Notes: a model not told the origin generated them from the sequence alone. A stretch of DNA of 64,000 nt from Tenacibaculum soleae (GCF_001693415.1 NZ_MAKX01000002.1:62001-126000); one strand, 5' to 3'; shown: positions 1 through 8,847, counted from the stretch's first letter. Translations and numbers: made by a program.

Positions 1-564
1 TGGCATTTTAATATTTGCGTGTGTTAACTGCGTGAATATTAACGACATTGATTGATATAACATTACAATTGCAATTGGCGTACCAACTAACAGAACACCT
101 AACAAAGTAAACGCAAAACGAATAACACTTTCTAAAGGATGATGACGATTTGCTGTAGTTGTATCTACTTCATGATCGGTATGATGCACCAAATGAACCA
201 TCCAAAGTTTAGGAATTTTATGCTCAGTAAAATGTGCAAGATAAGCTCCAAAAAAATCTAGAAATAACACTCCTAAAACTACATATAACCACAACGGCAT
301 TTCTGGTAACCAATTAATCAATCCGAAATTATTTAATTGCACCCAATCGGCAGTTTTTAGTAATACAAAAGCCAAAGTAAAATTGATGATAATTGTTGTT
401 CCTGTAAAAAACAGGTTTGGTAAGGCATGTTTCCATTTATTATATTTAAAATTAAATAATGGTAAGGCACTTTCTAACAACCAAAAAAAAGTAATTCCAC
501 CAACTAAAATTAAACTTCGGTGACTAGACGGAATGGTTTCAAAATAATGAATTAGGGTTTCCAA
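1..564 (-). CDS. Sterol desaturase / fatty acid hydroxylase family protein (3' end beyond window)
   Basis: A membrane-bound di-iron hydroxylase of the fatty acid hydroxylase superfamily, running off the left edge; 188 codons are visible. The visible part starts at a TTG codon (564) because no ATG lies in front of the conserved start; the first residues read METLIHYFETIPSSHRSLI. Several hydrophobic membrane segments precede the histidine clusters HFTEH and, shortly after, HLVHH, which in this family bind two irons. The substrate cannot be told from the sequence; flavobacterial members act on lipids, sterols or carotenoids. It is transcribed away from argS and is 34 nt downstream of the YkgJ-type gene, so the two may share a transcript. 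The C-terminal histidine motif lies outside the window. Confidence 0.85.
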   Translation of the reverse strand, partial: METLIHYFETIPSSHRSLILVGGITFFWLLESALPLFNFKYNKWKHALPNLFFTGTTIIINFTLAFVLLKTADWVQLNNFGLINWLPEMPLWLYVVLGVLFLDFFGAYLAHFTEHKIPKLWMVHLVHHTDHEVDTTTANRHHPLESVIRFAFTLLGVLLVGTPIAIVMLYQSMSLIFTQLTHANIKMP

Positions 565-598
565 CGTAAAATATTTCTCTAAAAATAAGAAAAAAAAA

Positions 599-1126
599 CT
601 AACCTAATCTTTTTATTTTCTCGTTAGATCTAACTGGTAAACGTTTTTTTAATTCTTCAACAATTCTATAAGTTGCAGGGCAAATAACGGTATTAGCTAT
701 TGTTAAATCAGCTAATTGAATAAACTTTTTACGATTTGTATGAGGATATTCAGCACATGCTTTCGGGCGTACATTATAAATAAAACATGAATTATCGCTT
801 TCATCTAAAAATGAACAGGGCGCTGTTTTTAACACCATAAAATTATCAGCATCACGCTCTAAATATTGCGCTTCAAAATCACGAACCTTCATTTTTAAAT
901 GTTTAGAGATACGCTCAATATCTTTATCTGTAAAAATCGGACTCGTAGTTTTACAACAATTTCCACAATCTAAACAATCTGTTTTTTCAAATTCCTTATC
1001 ATGAATATCATGCACTACAACATCAAAATTTTTAGGTACTCGTTTTTTTATGGTGGCAAAATATTTTTTATTTTGCTTTTCTACATCTGCTGCTAACTTT
1101 TCTAAATTATCTAAATCTTTATCCAT
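599..1126 (-). CDS. YkgJ-type cysteine cluster protein
   Basis: A 175-residue soluble protein of the YkgJ family (Fe-S or zinc cluster). The signature is a CLDCGNCC cluster near residue 52, a single Cys in TAPCSFLD, then SCFIYNVRPKACAEYP. Such Cys patterns bind a metal or Fe-S cluster; the biochemical role is not established for the family. The start at 1126 (MDKDLDNLEKL) fits the family, which often has a short charged helix before the Cys cluster. It lies 34 nt upstream of the hydroxylase on the same strand and diverges from argS. Family assignment is secure, function unknown. Confidence 0.88.
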   Translation of the reverse strand: MDKDLDNLEKLAADVEKQNKKYFATIKKRVPKNFDVVVHDIHDKEFEKTDCLDCGNCCKTTSPIFTDKDIERISKHLKMKVRDFEAQYLERDADNFMVLKTAPCSFLDESDNSCFIYNVRPKACAEYPHTNRKKFIQLADLTIANTVICPATYRIVEELKKRLPVRSNEKIKRLG

Positions 1127-1273
1127 AATTTTTATTTTAAGAAGGAGTTTCGATGCTATTAATTAACGTATAATTATCTGAAATAATATTCTGAAATATT
1201 AAAGACAAAACTTACTGCAAAACTAACCATATAAATTGTTAGAATCAGTTTAAATATCATCCAAATAAATTAC

Positions 1274-1281
1274 GTAATTTT
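1274..1281 (+). promoter_or_regulatory. Likely -7 element of the argS promoter
   Basis: TAATTTTG matches the Bacteroidota -7 consensus TAnnTTTG and lies 22 nt before the argS ATG, leaving a short leader. No good -33 TTTG is seen at the expected distance, so this rests on the -7 box alone. An alternative TTG start at 1280 would overlap this box, which favours the ATG at 1304. Confidence 0.45.
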
Positions 1282-1303
1282 GCACTTCAATTTTCAACAA
1301 CTA

Positions 1304-3079
1304 ATGAGCGTACAAACCTTAATAGAAGCCAAAGTAAAAGAAGGATTTTTAACCTTATATAATATAGAAATTCCTACAGTAGAATTTCAAGCAACTCGTA
1401 AAGATTTTGAAGGAGATATCACCGTGGTGGTTTTTCCTCTTTTAAGGTATAAAAAAGGAAACCCTGTTCAAATTGGTGAAGATTTAGGGAAGTTTTTAGT
1501 TGAAAACGTAACAGAAATCACCAACTACAACGTGGTAAAAGGATTCTTAAACTTAGTAATTGACGATAGTTTTTACACTAACTTTTTTAATCAAATTACC
1601 AAAGATTCTTCTTACGGATTTATTACCCCTTCTGCGGATGATTCTTCTCGTATGGTTGAATATTCATCACCTAATACAAACAAACCTTTACATTTAGGTC
1701 ATGTACGTAATGTATTATTAGGATATTCTGTTGCTGAAATTTTAAAAGCTTCAGGTAAAAAAGTATACAAAACACAGATTATTAACGATCGTGGTATTCA
1801 TATTTGTAAATCGATGTTAGCTTGGCAAAAGTTTGGTGAAGGAGAAACTCCAGAATCAACAGGTTTAAAAGGTGATAAACTGGTTGGTAATTATTATGTG
1901 AAATTCGATCAAGAATATAAAAAAGAAATTGCTGAATTAGTCGCTTCAGGTACTTCTGAAGACGATGCTAAAAAGCAAGCGCCTTTATTTATTGAAGCAC
2001 AACAAATGTTACGTAAATGGGAAGCTGGAGACGAACAAGTTGTTGCTCTTTGGGAAACAATGAACTCTTGGGTTTATAAAGGTTTTGATGTTACTTATAA
2101 AAGTATTGGGGTAGATTTTGATAAATTATACTACGAAAGTAATACTTATTTATTAGGTAAAGATGTTATTGATGACGGACTAAAAAGTGGTGTTTTCTAT
2201 AAGAAAGAAGATGGTTCTGTTTGGTGCGATTTAACGGATGATGGTTTAGATGAAAAATTGGTGTTACGTTCTGACGGAACAGCAGTTTACATGACACAAG
2301 ATATTGGTACTGCTATACAACGTTCTAAAGATATGCCTGATGTTGGTGGAATGGTATACACGGTTGGTAACGAACAAGATTATCACTTTAAAGTATTGTT
2401 TTTAATCTTAAAAAAATTAGGATATTCTTGGGCAGAGCAACTGCATCATTTAAGTTACGGAATGGTAGATTTACCTTCTGGAAAAATGAAATCTCGTGAA
2501 GGAACCGTAGTTGACGCGGATGATTTAATGGATGAAATGACGGGTACTGCAAAAGCTATTTCGCAAGAATTAGGTAAATTAGAAGGGTATTCAGATTCAG
2601 AAAAAGAAGAATTGTATAAAATTATTGGTTTAGGTGCTTTAAAATATTTTATCTTAAAAGTTGATCCTAAAAAGCGTATTTTATTCGACCCAAAAGCATC
2701 GGTAGATTTTCAAGGAAACACAGGACCTTTTATTCAATATACGTATGCTAGAATTCAATCTATTTTAAGAAAAGCTGATTTTGATTATTCAAATGCAGTA
2801 TCGATTGAATTACACGAAAAGGAAAAAGAATTAATAAAACAATTAGAATTATATCCTGAAATAATTCAGCAAGCAGCGAGTAATTATTCACCAGCTGTTA
2901 TTGCTAATTATACCTACGACTTAGTAAAAGAATTTAATTCTTTTTACCAAAACGTACACATTTTAGGAGAAGAGAATCAAGATAAAAAAGTATTTAGAGT
3001 TCAGTTATCTAAAAAGGTAGCCGATACTATAAAATCAGCATTTGGATTGTTAGGAATTCAGGTTCCTGAGAGAATGTAG
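1304..3079 (+). CDS. argS: Arginyl-tRNA synthetase
   Basis: Class I aminoacyl-tRNA synthetase that charges tRNA-Arg with arginine; cytoplasmic and essential. 591 residues, normal for the family. The N-terminal additional domain is followed by the HIGH motif as HLGH near residue 130 (context SSPNTNKPLHLGH) and the KMSKS-type loop as KMKSREGT near residue 394; the DALR anticodon-binding domain forms the C-terminus and ends in the conserved VPERM. The start chosen is ATG 1304 (MSVQTLIEAKV); the frame is open 24 nt further upstream from a TTG, but that extension is not conserved in character and overlaps the promoter. It stands alone, followed by a 273-nt gap filled by repeats. Confidence 0.98.
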   Translation: MSVQTLIEAKVKEGFLTLYNIEIPTVEFQATRKDFEGDITVVVFPLLRYKKGNPVQIGEDLGKFLVENVTEITNYNVVKGFLNLVIDDSFYTNFFNQITKDSSYGFITPSADDSSRMVEYSSPNTNKPLHLGHVRNVLLGYSVAEILKASGKKVYKTQIINDRGIHICKSMLAWQKFGEGETPESTGLKGDKLVGNYYVKFDQEYKKEIAELVASGTSEDDAKKQAPLFIEAQQMLRKWEAGDEQVVALWETMNSWVYKGFDVTYKSIGVDFDKLYYESNTYLLGKDVIDDGLKSGVFYKKEDGSVWCDLTDDGLDEKLVLRSDGTAVYMTQDIGTAIQRSKDMPDVGGMVYTVGNEQDYHFKVLFLILKKLGYSWAEQLHHLSYGMVDLPSGKMKSREGTVVDADDLMDEMTGTAKAISQELGKLEGYSDSEKEELYKIIGLGALKYFILKVDPKKRILFDPKASVDFQGNTGPFIQYTYARIQSILRKADFDYSNAVSIELHEKEKELIKQLELYPEIIQQAASNYSPAVIANYTYDLVKEFNSFYQNVHILGEENQDKKVFRVQLSKKVADTIKSAFGLLGIQVPERM

Positions 3080-3096
3080 ATAATTAACAAGTACAC

Positions 3097-3266
3097 GCGT
3101 TAGGGATTGAAGTGGCATCCTTTTTAAAAAATTACAATAAACGCGTCATTACGAGGAGAAACGACGAAGTAATCTCATTAGATTAAGAGATTTCCTTAGT
3201 TTATAAGAAAGGAAACTTCGTAATGACATTTTTAAAAAGATATAACGGAAAGCCCGCTCGAACGCC
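3097..3266. repeat. Intergenic inverted-repeat element (GCGTTAGGGATTG ... GCCCGCTCGAACGCC), type A copy 1
   Basis: The element begins GCGTTAGGGATTG and ends AAAGCCCGCTCGAACGCC, so the outer ends GCGTT/AACGC are inverted. Inside, ATCCTTTTT and AAAAAGAT are also inverted. A second copy with the same ends lies at 30878-30952 but is only 75 nt long. The extra length here is a second, unrelated repeat at 3144-3227. Similar sequences recur in flavobacterial intergenic regions from memory; I cannot count copies here. It has no coding content and fills most of the 273-nt gap between argS and lpdA. Confidence 0.75.
3144..3227. repeat. Nested hairpin repeat (CGTCATTACGA ... TTCGTAATGAC)
   Basis: CGTCATTACGA at the left end and TTCGTAATGAC at the right end form a 10-bp inverted repeat; internal AATCTC/GAGATT pairs extend the fold. 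It sits inside the larger element at 3097-3266, dividing its left and right parts. This belongs to the common class of CGTCATTnCGA intergenic hairpins found in many Bacteroidota. An open frame on the minus strand across this stretch is an artefact of the repeat. Confidence 0.75.
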
Positions 3267-3352
3267 AAAATTCTCGATATAATTTTGAGAAAACAATTAA
3301 AGTGAAGTGACATAAATAAAAATAATAAACAAACAACAATAAAGACATACAC

Positions 3353-4741
3353 ATGAAATACGACGTATTAATAATAGGAAGTGGTCCTGGAGGATATGTA
3401 ACTGCAATTAGAGCATCTCAATTAGGATTTAAGGTTGGAGTAATTGAAAAAGAAAATTTAGGTGGAATTTGCTTAAACTGGGGATGTATTCCTACAAAAG
3501 CATTATTAAAATCTGCTCAAGTTTACGATTACTTAAAACATGTTGATCAATATGGTTTAAAGGCAGAAGCAATCGATAAAGATTTCGAAGCTGTTATTAA
3601 ACGTAGTCGTGGTGTTGCTGAAGGAATGAGCAAAGGTGTTCAGTTTTTAATGAAGAAAAACAAAATTGATATTATTAACGGTTTTGGTAAAATTAAAACT
3701 GGTAAAAAAGTAGATGTTACTGCCGAAGATGGTACTGTAACTGAATATTCTGCAAACAATATTATTATTGCTACTGGTGCGCGTTCGCGTGAGTTACCAA
3801 ACTTACCACAAGATGGTAAAAAAGTTATTGGATATCGTGAAGCAATGAGCTTACCAAGTCAACCAAAATCTATGATAGTTGTAGGTTCTGGTGCTATTGG
3901 TGTTGAATTTGCGCATTTTTACAACTCAATGGGAACTGAGGTTACTGTTGTAGAATTTATGCCAAATATTGTACCTGTTGAAGATAAAGATGTTTCTAAG
4001 CAAATGGAGCGTTCTTTCAAAAAAGCTGGAATTAAAGTAATGACAAATTCTTCTGTAGAATCTGTTGATACTTCTGGTGACGGAGTTAAAGCTACCGTAA
4101 AAACTAAAAAAGGTGAAGAAATTTTAGAGGCTGATATCGTATTATCGGCAGTTGGAATTAAAACGAATATTGAAAACATCGGTTTAGAAGATGTTGGTAT
4201 TATAACTGATAGAGATAAAATTTTAGTAAACGACTGGTATCAAACTAACATTCCTGGTTATTATGCTATTGGTGATGTTACTCCTGGACCTGCATTAGCA
4301 CACGTTGCTTCTGCTGAAGGAATTACTTGTGTAGAGAAAATGGCTGGTGTACATACAGAAGCTATCGATTACGGAAATATTCCTGGTTGTACTTATGCTA
4401 CTCCAGAAATTGCATCTGTTGGTTTAACGGAAGAAAAAGCTAAAGAAGCGGGTTACGAATTAAAAGTTGGTAAATTTCCATTTTCGGCATCTGGTAAAGC
4501 TAAAGCAGCTGGAACTCCTGACGGATTTGTAAAAGTAATTTTTGATGCTAAATATGGAGAATGGTTAGGTTGCCACATGATTGGTGCTGGTGTAACTGAT
4601 ATGATTGCCGAAGCTGTTTTAGGACGTAAGTTAGAAACTACTGGTCATGAAGTATTAAAAGCTATTCACCCGCACCCAACAATGAGTGAAGCGGTTATGG
4701 AAGCTGTTGCTGATGCTTATGATGAGGTAATTCATTTATAA
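3353..4741 (+). CDS. lpdA: Dihydrolipoyl dehydrogenase
   Basis: FAD-dependent E3 subunit that reoxidises dihydrolipoamide in the 2-oxoacid dehydrogenase complexes (and the glycine cleavage system), reducing NAD+. 462 residues, typical length. It shows the N-terminal FAD Rossmann motif GSGPGG, the redox disulfide in GGICLNWGC (C40 and C45), a second Rossmann motif GSGAIG for NAD, the ATG motif, GDVTPGPALAH for the FAD, and the C-terminal active-site HPHPTMSEA. The ATG at 3353 gives the usual MKYDVLIIGSG start. The gene is monocistronic: a repeat lies upstream and a terminator follows. E1/E2 genes are not in the window. Confidence 0.97.
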   Translation: MKYDVLIIGSGPGGYVTAIRASQLGFKVGVIEKENLGGICLNWGCIPTKALLKSAQVYDYLKHVDQYGLKAEAIDKDFEAVIKRSRGVAEGMSKGVQFLMKKNKIDIINGFGKIKTGKKVDVTAEDGTVTEYSANNIIIATGARSRELPNLPQDGKKVIGYREAMSLPSQPKSMIVVGSGAIGVEFAHFYNSMGTEVTVVEFMPNIVPVEDKDVSKQMERSFKKAGIKVMTNSSVESVDTSGDGVKATVKTKKGEEILEADIVLSAVGIKTNIENIGLEDVGIITDRDKILVNDWYQTNIPGYYAIGDVTPGPALAHVASAEGITCVEKMAGVHTEAIDYGNIPGCTYATPEIASVGLTEEKAKEAGYELKVGKFPFSASGKAKAAGTPDGFVKVIFDAKYGEWLGCHMIGAGVTDMIAEAVLGRKLETTGHEVLKAIHPHPTMSEAVMEAVADAYDEVIHL

Positions 4742-4762
4742 GAAATTATAGTATTATATTTA

Positions 4763-4790
4763 AGCCTCGCATTTTGCGAGGCTTTTTTTT
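4763..4790 (+). terminator. Rho-independent terminator of lpdA
   Basis: AGCCTCGC pairs with GCGAGGCT around a 5-nt loop, followed by a run of eight T. It sits 22 nt after the lpdA stop. Confidence 0.92.
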
Positions 4791-4803
4791 ACCCAAATTT
4801 TAA

Positions 4804-6030
4804 ATGAAAAAAATTACTTCTACCCTCTTTTTATTATATTCTTTTATAACATTCAGTCAACAAATAAACTCTGAAAAAATTAATTGGTTAAAAAAGAATA
4901 TTCATCCAATTAAAAACATTGATAATTCCAAAGACCAAGGTTTAAATTGGTTTTATCAAACAGTTAAAAATATTAATATTATTGGCTTAGGCGAAGTATC
5001 TCACGGAAGCCATGAAAATTTTATTATTAAAAATAAAATTGTACAATTTCTAGCTAAAAGAGACAGCTCTTTTAACGTTTATGCTTTAGAATCTAATATG
5101 GCTAAAGGTAGTCTTATTAATAATTTTATTCATAATAATACAAACAGTTCTCCCAAAGAGGTTTTACAAAATGTACATGGAATTTATCAATCTCAAGAAT
5201 TTATTGATTTACTAAATTGGATGAAAGACTATAATAAAATTGATTTTTATGGTTTTGATATACAGTATTTTCAACAATCTATTATTGAAATTAAAAAAGA
5301 ATTAAAAGATAAAACATCTTTAAATTTAATTTCTGAAATAAATAGAATTTTAACATCAACATTTAAGAAAAGGTTAGCATCAAAAGATTTTATTTCTTTA
5401 TCTAAGAAAGATAGAGGTCTATTTTTTAAAAATATTAAATTATTAAAAAACAAATTAGAAAAACTAGAAACCTCTGATAAACAAAAAGAATGGCTAAATC
5501 AAAATTTAAAACTATTAACTCAGTTCATTGACTATAAAAATAGGTACACAAGAGATAAAGCTATGGCTGAAAATATTCTATGGATAAAAAAACAACATCC
5601 AAAATCTAAGATATTAGTTTCAGCTCATAATCTTCATCTAAGAAAAGACAAGTTTACACAAGGTCATTTTTTAAATAAACAATTTAAAGGTAATTATATC
5701 TCAATCGGCTTTCTATTATATGAGGGAAGCATAGCAGCAAAAAGCACTAAATATGATAATAAAAAAAGAAAAATATTATTAGATAAAACTCCTACCAACA
5801 GTTACGAACACATTCTTAATCAATTAAATGAACCTTTATTTTTAATAGATTTAAGGACTATAAAAAATGAAAATAGTAATTATAGTAAATGGTTTTTAAA
5901 AAAACGTAAGCATAGAGAAGTTGGATCTACTATATACACTAATAGCTTTAATAAATATAATATTACTAAAATGTTTGATATTATAATTTTCATAAAACAT
6001 TCAACTCCTTCGTTTTTTTTTCATAAATAA
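4804..6030 (+). CDS. Erythromycin esterase family protein (secreted)
   Basis: 408 residues with an N-terminal signal peptide (MKKITSTLFLLYSFITFSQ). The family signature GLGEVSHGSHENF near residues 60-75, followed by a conserved YALESNM segment, and later a VSAHNLHLRKD motif place it in the erythromycin esterase-like (EreA/EreB-related, PF05139) fold, where His and Glu residues form the active site. The C-terminus FDIIIFIKHSTPS matches the usual end of the family. Most flavobacterial members are of unknown substrate and do not confer macrolide resistance, so no resistance call is made. Very A+T-rich and Lys-rich compared with neighbours. It directly follows the lpdA terminator. Confidence 0.85.
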   Translation: MKKITSTLFLLYSFITFSQQINSEKINWLKKNIHPIKNIDNSKDQGLNWFYQTVKNINIIGLGEVSHGSHENFIIKNKIVQFLAKRDSSFNVYALESNMAKGSLINNFIHNNTNSSPKEVLQNVHGIYQSQEFIDLLNWMKDYNKIDFYGFDIQYFQQSIIEIKKELKDKTSLNLISEINRILTSTFKKRLASKDFISLSKKDRGLFFKNIKLLKNKLEKLETSDKQKEWLNQNLKLLTQFIDYKNRYTRDKAMAENILWIKKQHPKSKILVSAHNLHLRKDKFTQGHFLNKQFKGNYISIGFLLYEGSIAAKSTKYDNKKRKILLDKTPTNSYEHILNQLNEPLFLIDLRTIKNENSNYSKWFLKKRKHREVGSTIYTNSFNKYNITKMFDIIIFIKHSTPSFFFHK

Positions 6031-6118
6031 TATTTTTTAAGTGTTAACTCTAAATTTATCAATTCTTAGGTTAAAAAAATTACATATTTAAGAATTTCAC
6101 TGATTAGTAAGGTTTTTT

Positions 6119-6126
6119 TATATTTG
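6119..6126 (+). promoter_or_regulatory. -7 element abutting the lipoprotein start
   Basis: TATATTTG fits TAnnTTTG exactly and ends 3 nt before the ATG at 6130. Transcription from it would begin at or just inside the start codon, so the mRNA would be leaderless, unless translation begins elsewhere. No matched -33 box was found. Confidence 0.4.
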
Positions 6127-6129
6127 AAC

Positions 6130-6591
6130 ATGAAAAAATTTATCCCAATATTCGTACTAATAATTGTATGTTTTTCTTCTTGTAAAACAGCAGAAAAAAA
6201 AGCCTCAACTCCTACACACCCTTTAAATCTTCCTTTTAACGAACGACCTGTACCAACTCTTCCAAACGTTAGCAATGTTTCTGTTAATGTTATAGGTGGT
6301 GCACATTATATTTGCCCTAAAAAATGTAAAGGTGGAACTTCAAATGTTAAAGGTACTGCTTGTACTGTTTGTAAAACACCTCTTGCACACAACCAAGCAT
6401 TTCATAACACACCACAAGCACCATCTTCACCAGTTTCAACTCCTGTAGCTCCGTTACCTGCTTCAGGTCCTAATGCTGCGGGACAATATCATTATACTTG
6501 TAACAATGGATGTGCTGGGGGTGCTGATGCTGCTGGAAAATGTAAAAGTTGTGCTAGCGATTTAGCGCATAATGCTGCTTTTCATAGCTAA
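6130..6591 (+). CDS. Small lipoprotein with two Cys-rich metal-ribbon-like repeats
   Basis: A 153-residue protein with a signal peptide and a lipobox (CFSSC, lipidated Cys near residue 19), so outer-membrane or periplasm-anchored. Two tandem modules follow, separated by a Pro/Ala/Ser-rich linker. The first reads HYICPKKCKGG ... CTVCKTPLAHNQAFH, the second YHYTCNNGCAGG ... CKSCASDLAHNAAFH. Each has C-x3-C, then C-x2-C, then a LAHNxAFH tail. The layout recalls the heavy-metal-binding YTCPMHP/PGKCPKCGM domain of copper exporters, though without the Met. Metal binding is inferred, function unknown. It stands alone between its own promoter and terminator. Confidence 0.8.
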   Translation: MKKFIPIFVLIIVCFSSCKTAEKKASTPTHPLNLPFNERPVPTLPNVSNVSVNVIGGAHYICPKKCKGGTSNVKGTACTVCKTPLAHNQAFHNTPQAPSSPVSTPVAPLPASGPNAAGQYHYTCNNGCAGGADAAGKCKSCASDLAHNAAFHS

Positions 6592-6613
6592 AAACACATA
6601 AAACTTATACTAT

Positions 6614-6643
6614 AAAACCTTGCCTTTTTGGTGAGGTTTTTTT
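6614..6643 (+). terminator. Terminator of the Cys-repeat lipoprotein gene
   Basis: AAAACCTTGCC pairs with GGTGAGGTTTT (two G-T pairs) around TTTTT and is followed by a T run. Confidence 0.85.
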
Positions 6644-7070
6644 GTATTTGTAAAAACCACGGATTTAAAAGGCTTTGATAGGCTAAATATAGAACTAAAA
6701 ATTGCATATGGTTGTAAAGTTGAAAATTCAACAACGTCTTTTGTAAAAATGACTTTATCATAGAGTTACCTTATGAAGGGAACATTACCTTAAAAAGAAT
6801 TATAAAAATTAAGGAAGCCTAAAACATAAATACTAATTTTAGATTTAGAAGCTAATTTTTACGATAATAATGTGAAATTTAAATAAGTTTAAACTCATAA
6901 GCACAATAATTTAACTTGTATTCTATTAATAATTAAAAAAAATAATATAAAATTATGTTTTCGGCACACTTATTGATTTTAACAAATCTTTAACACAAAT
7001 CACAAACTATGAAGAACTATTTACTTAACAGTTTTAATTGGTGGGAGAATTGTTAAATGAAAAGGAAAGA
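6644..7070. other. Non-coding stretch with a possible decayed gene fragment
   Basis: About 430 nt of A+T-rich sequence with no convincing gene. The only protein-like trace is a 32-codon open stretch at 6724-6822 on the plus strand, which reads FIIELPYEGNITLKRI near its end and stops at TAA 6820. It has no start codon, follows an in-frame TGA and matches nothing I recognise. It may be a remnant of a longer gene or chance. Confidence 0.4.
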
Positions 7071-7110
7071 AAAAACTCGAAGTATGCTAGCTTCGAGTTT
7101 TTGTTTTTTT
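7071..7110. terminator. Terminator of ettA (works in both directions)
   Basis: AAAAACTCGAAG pairs with CTTCGAGTTTTT around TATGCTAG; T-runs occur on both sides. It lies just past the ettA stop. The same 12-bp stem recurs at 12327-12356. Confidence 0.9.
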
Positions 7111-7134
7111 TTATAAAAAAATGTAAAAGTTAAT

Positions 7135-8826
7135 CTATCTAATTAACTTTCTGTATTTAATTCGTTTTGGCATTAAATCTCCACCTAAACGTTTCTTCTT
7201 GTTTTCTTCGTAATCTGAGAAACCTCCTTCAAAGAAATACACTTCACTATTACCTTCAAAAGCCAAAATGTGTGTACAAATACGATCTAAAAACCATCTA
7301 TCGTGACTAATAACAACTGCACAACCAGCAAAGTTTTCTAAACCTTCCTCTAAGGCTCTTAATGTATTTACATCTAAATCATTCGTTGGCTCATCTAATA
7401 ATAAAACGTTTCCTTCTTCCTTTAAAGTCATTGCTAAATGCAAACGGTTACGTTCACCTCCAGAAAGTGTAGAAACTTTTTTATTCTGTTCACTTCCTCC
7501 AAAATTAAAACGACTTAAATACGCACGAGAATTTACTTGCTTACCGCCCATCATTACCAAATCTTGCCCTTCAGAAAAGTTTTCCCAAATAGATTTATCT
7601 GGATCAATGTTTGAGTGTGCCTGATCTACATATGCAATTTTTGCAGTTTCACCTACTTTAAAATTTCCATCGTCTGGAGTCTCCTCACCCATAATCATTT
7701 TAAAAATTGTGGTTTTACCAGCACCGTTTGGCCCAATAATACCTACAATTCCTGCTTGCGGAAGATTAAACTCTAAATTATCATATAATAATTTATCTCC
7801 AAATGCTTTTGATACTCCAGTAGCTTCAATAACATTAGTTCCTAAACGTGGCCCGTTAGGAATGTAAATTTCAAGTTTTTCATCTGTTTGTTTTTGATCT
7901 TGACTCATCAATTTTTCATAGTTCTTCAAACGTGCTTTTTGCTTTGTTTGACGACCTTTTGCCCCTTGACGAACCCATTCTAACTCACGTTCTAACGTTT
8001 TTTGACGTTTAGAAGCTGTTTTACTTTCTTGTGCTAACCTGTTTGACTTTTGATCTAACCAAGAAGAATAATTTCCTTTCCAAGGAATTCCTTCTCCTCT
8101 ATCTAATTCTAAAATCCAACCAGCAACATTATCTAAGAAATATCTATCGTGCGTTACAGCAATTACCGTTCCTTTATATTGTGCTAAATGATGCTCTAAC
8201 CAGTGTACAGACTCTGCATCTAAGTGGTTAGTAGGCTCATCTAATAATAAAATTTCTGGTTCTTGTAATAATAATCTACATAAAGCAACTCTTCTTCTTT
8301 CCCCTCCAGATAAGTTTTTAATTGGCGTATCACCATCTGGAGTACGTAATGCATCCATGGCAATTTCTAACTTCGTGTCTAACTCCCAAGCATTAGAAGC
8401 ATCAATTTTATCTTGAAGTTCTGCTTGTTGTGCCATTAACTTATCCATTTTATCTGCATCAGAATATACTTCTTCTAATCCAAACATGTCGTTAATTTTA
8501 TTGTACTCTTCTAAAATAGCAACTGTTTCTGCAACACCTTCTTTTACAATTTCAATAACTGTTTTAGAATCGTCTAATTTTGGTTCTTGTTCTAAATAAC
8601 CAACTTTATAACCTGGTGAAAAGGTTACATCACCCTGGAAGTTTTTTTCAACTCCTGCAATAATTTTTAATAAGGTAGATTTACCCGATCCGTTTAAACC
8701 TAAAATACCAATTTTGGCTCCGTAAAAGAAGCTTAAATAAATATCTTTTAAAACTTGTTTGTTGGTACTTTGGTAGGTCTTAGAGACCTTATTCATTGAA
8801 AAAATGACTTTCTTATCGTCTGACAT
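7135..8826 (-). CDS. ettA: Energy-dependent translational throttle protein EttA (ABC-F)
   Basis: A 563-residue soluble ABC-F ATPase that binds the ribosomal E site and gates translation according to the energy state. It has two ABC cassettes: Walker A GLNGSGKST near residue 43 and GPNGAGKTT in the second half, with signatures LSGGERRR and LSGGERNR and Walker B/D-loop LLLDEPTNHLD and LLLDEPTNDLD. The linker between them is the charged ABC-F arm. The end SDYEENKKKRLG followed by MPKRIKYRKL is typical of EttA. ATG at 8826 gives MSDDKKVIFSMNKVSKTY. The small membrane gene lies 21 nt upstream on the same strand, so the two are probably cotranscribed. Confidence 0.96.
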   Translation of the reverse strand: MSDDKKVIFSMNKVSKTYQSTNKQVLKDIYLSFFYGAKIGILGLNGSGKSTLLKIIAGVEKNFQGDVTFSPGYKVGYLEQEPKLDDSKTVIEIVKEGVAETVAILEEYNKINDMFGLEEVYSDADKMDKLMAQQAELQDKIDASNAWELDTKLEIAMDALRTPDGDTPIKNLSGGERRRVALCRLLLQEPEILLLDEPTNHLDAESVHWLEHHLAQYKGTVIAVTHDRYFLDNVAGWILELDRGEGIPWKGNYSSWLDQKSNRLAQESKTASKRQKTLERELEWVRQGAKGRQTKQKARLKNYEKLMSQDQKQTDEKLEIYIPNGPRLGTNVIEATGVSKAFGDKLLYDNLEFNLPQAGIVGIIGPNGAGKTTIFKMIMGEETPDDGNFKVGETAKIAYVDQAHSNIDPDKSIWENFSEGQDLVMMGGKQVNSRAYLSRFNFGGSEQNKKVSTLSGGERNRLHLAMTLKEEGNVLLLDEPTNDLDVNTLRALEEGLENFAGCAVVISHDRWFLDRICTHILAFEGNSEVYFFEGGFSDYEENKKKRLGGDLMPKRIKYRKLIR

Positions 8827-8847
8827 TTTATTGTATTTTTTTATTAA

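Noticed and set aside
3149-3352. A minus-strand open frame of 67 codons between argS and lpdA
   Set aside because: It lies wholly over the nested intergenic repeats and has no homology-like features; coding potential is an artefact of the repeat.
4804-6030. Macrolide resistance from the erythromycin-esterase-like protein
   Set aside because: Family-level likeness only. Most flavobacterial members are uncharacterised and no resistance context is present.
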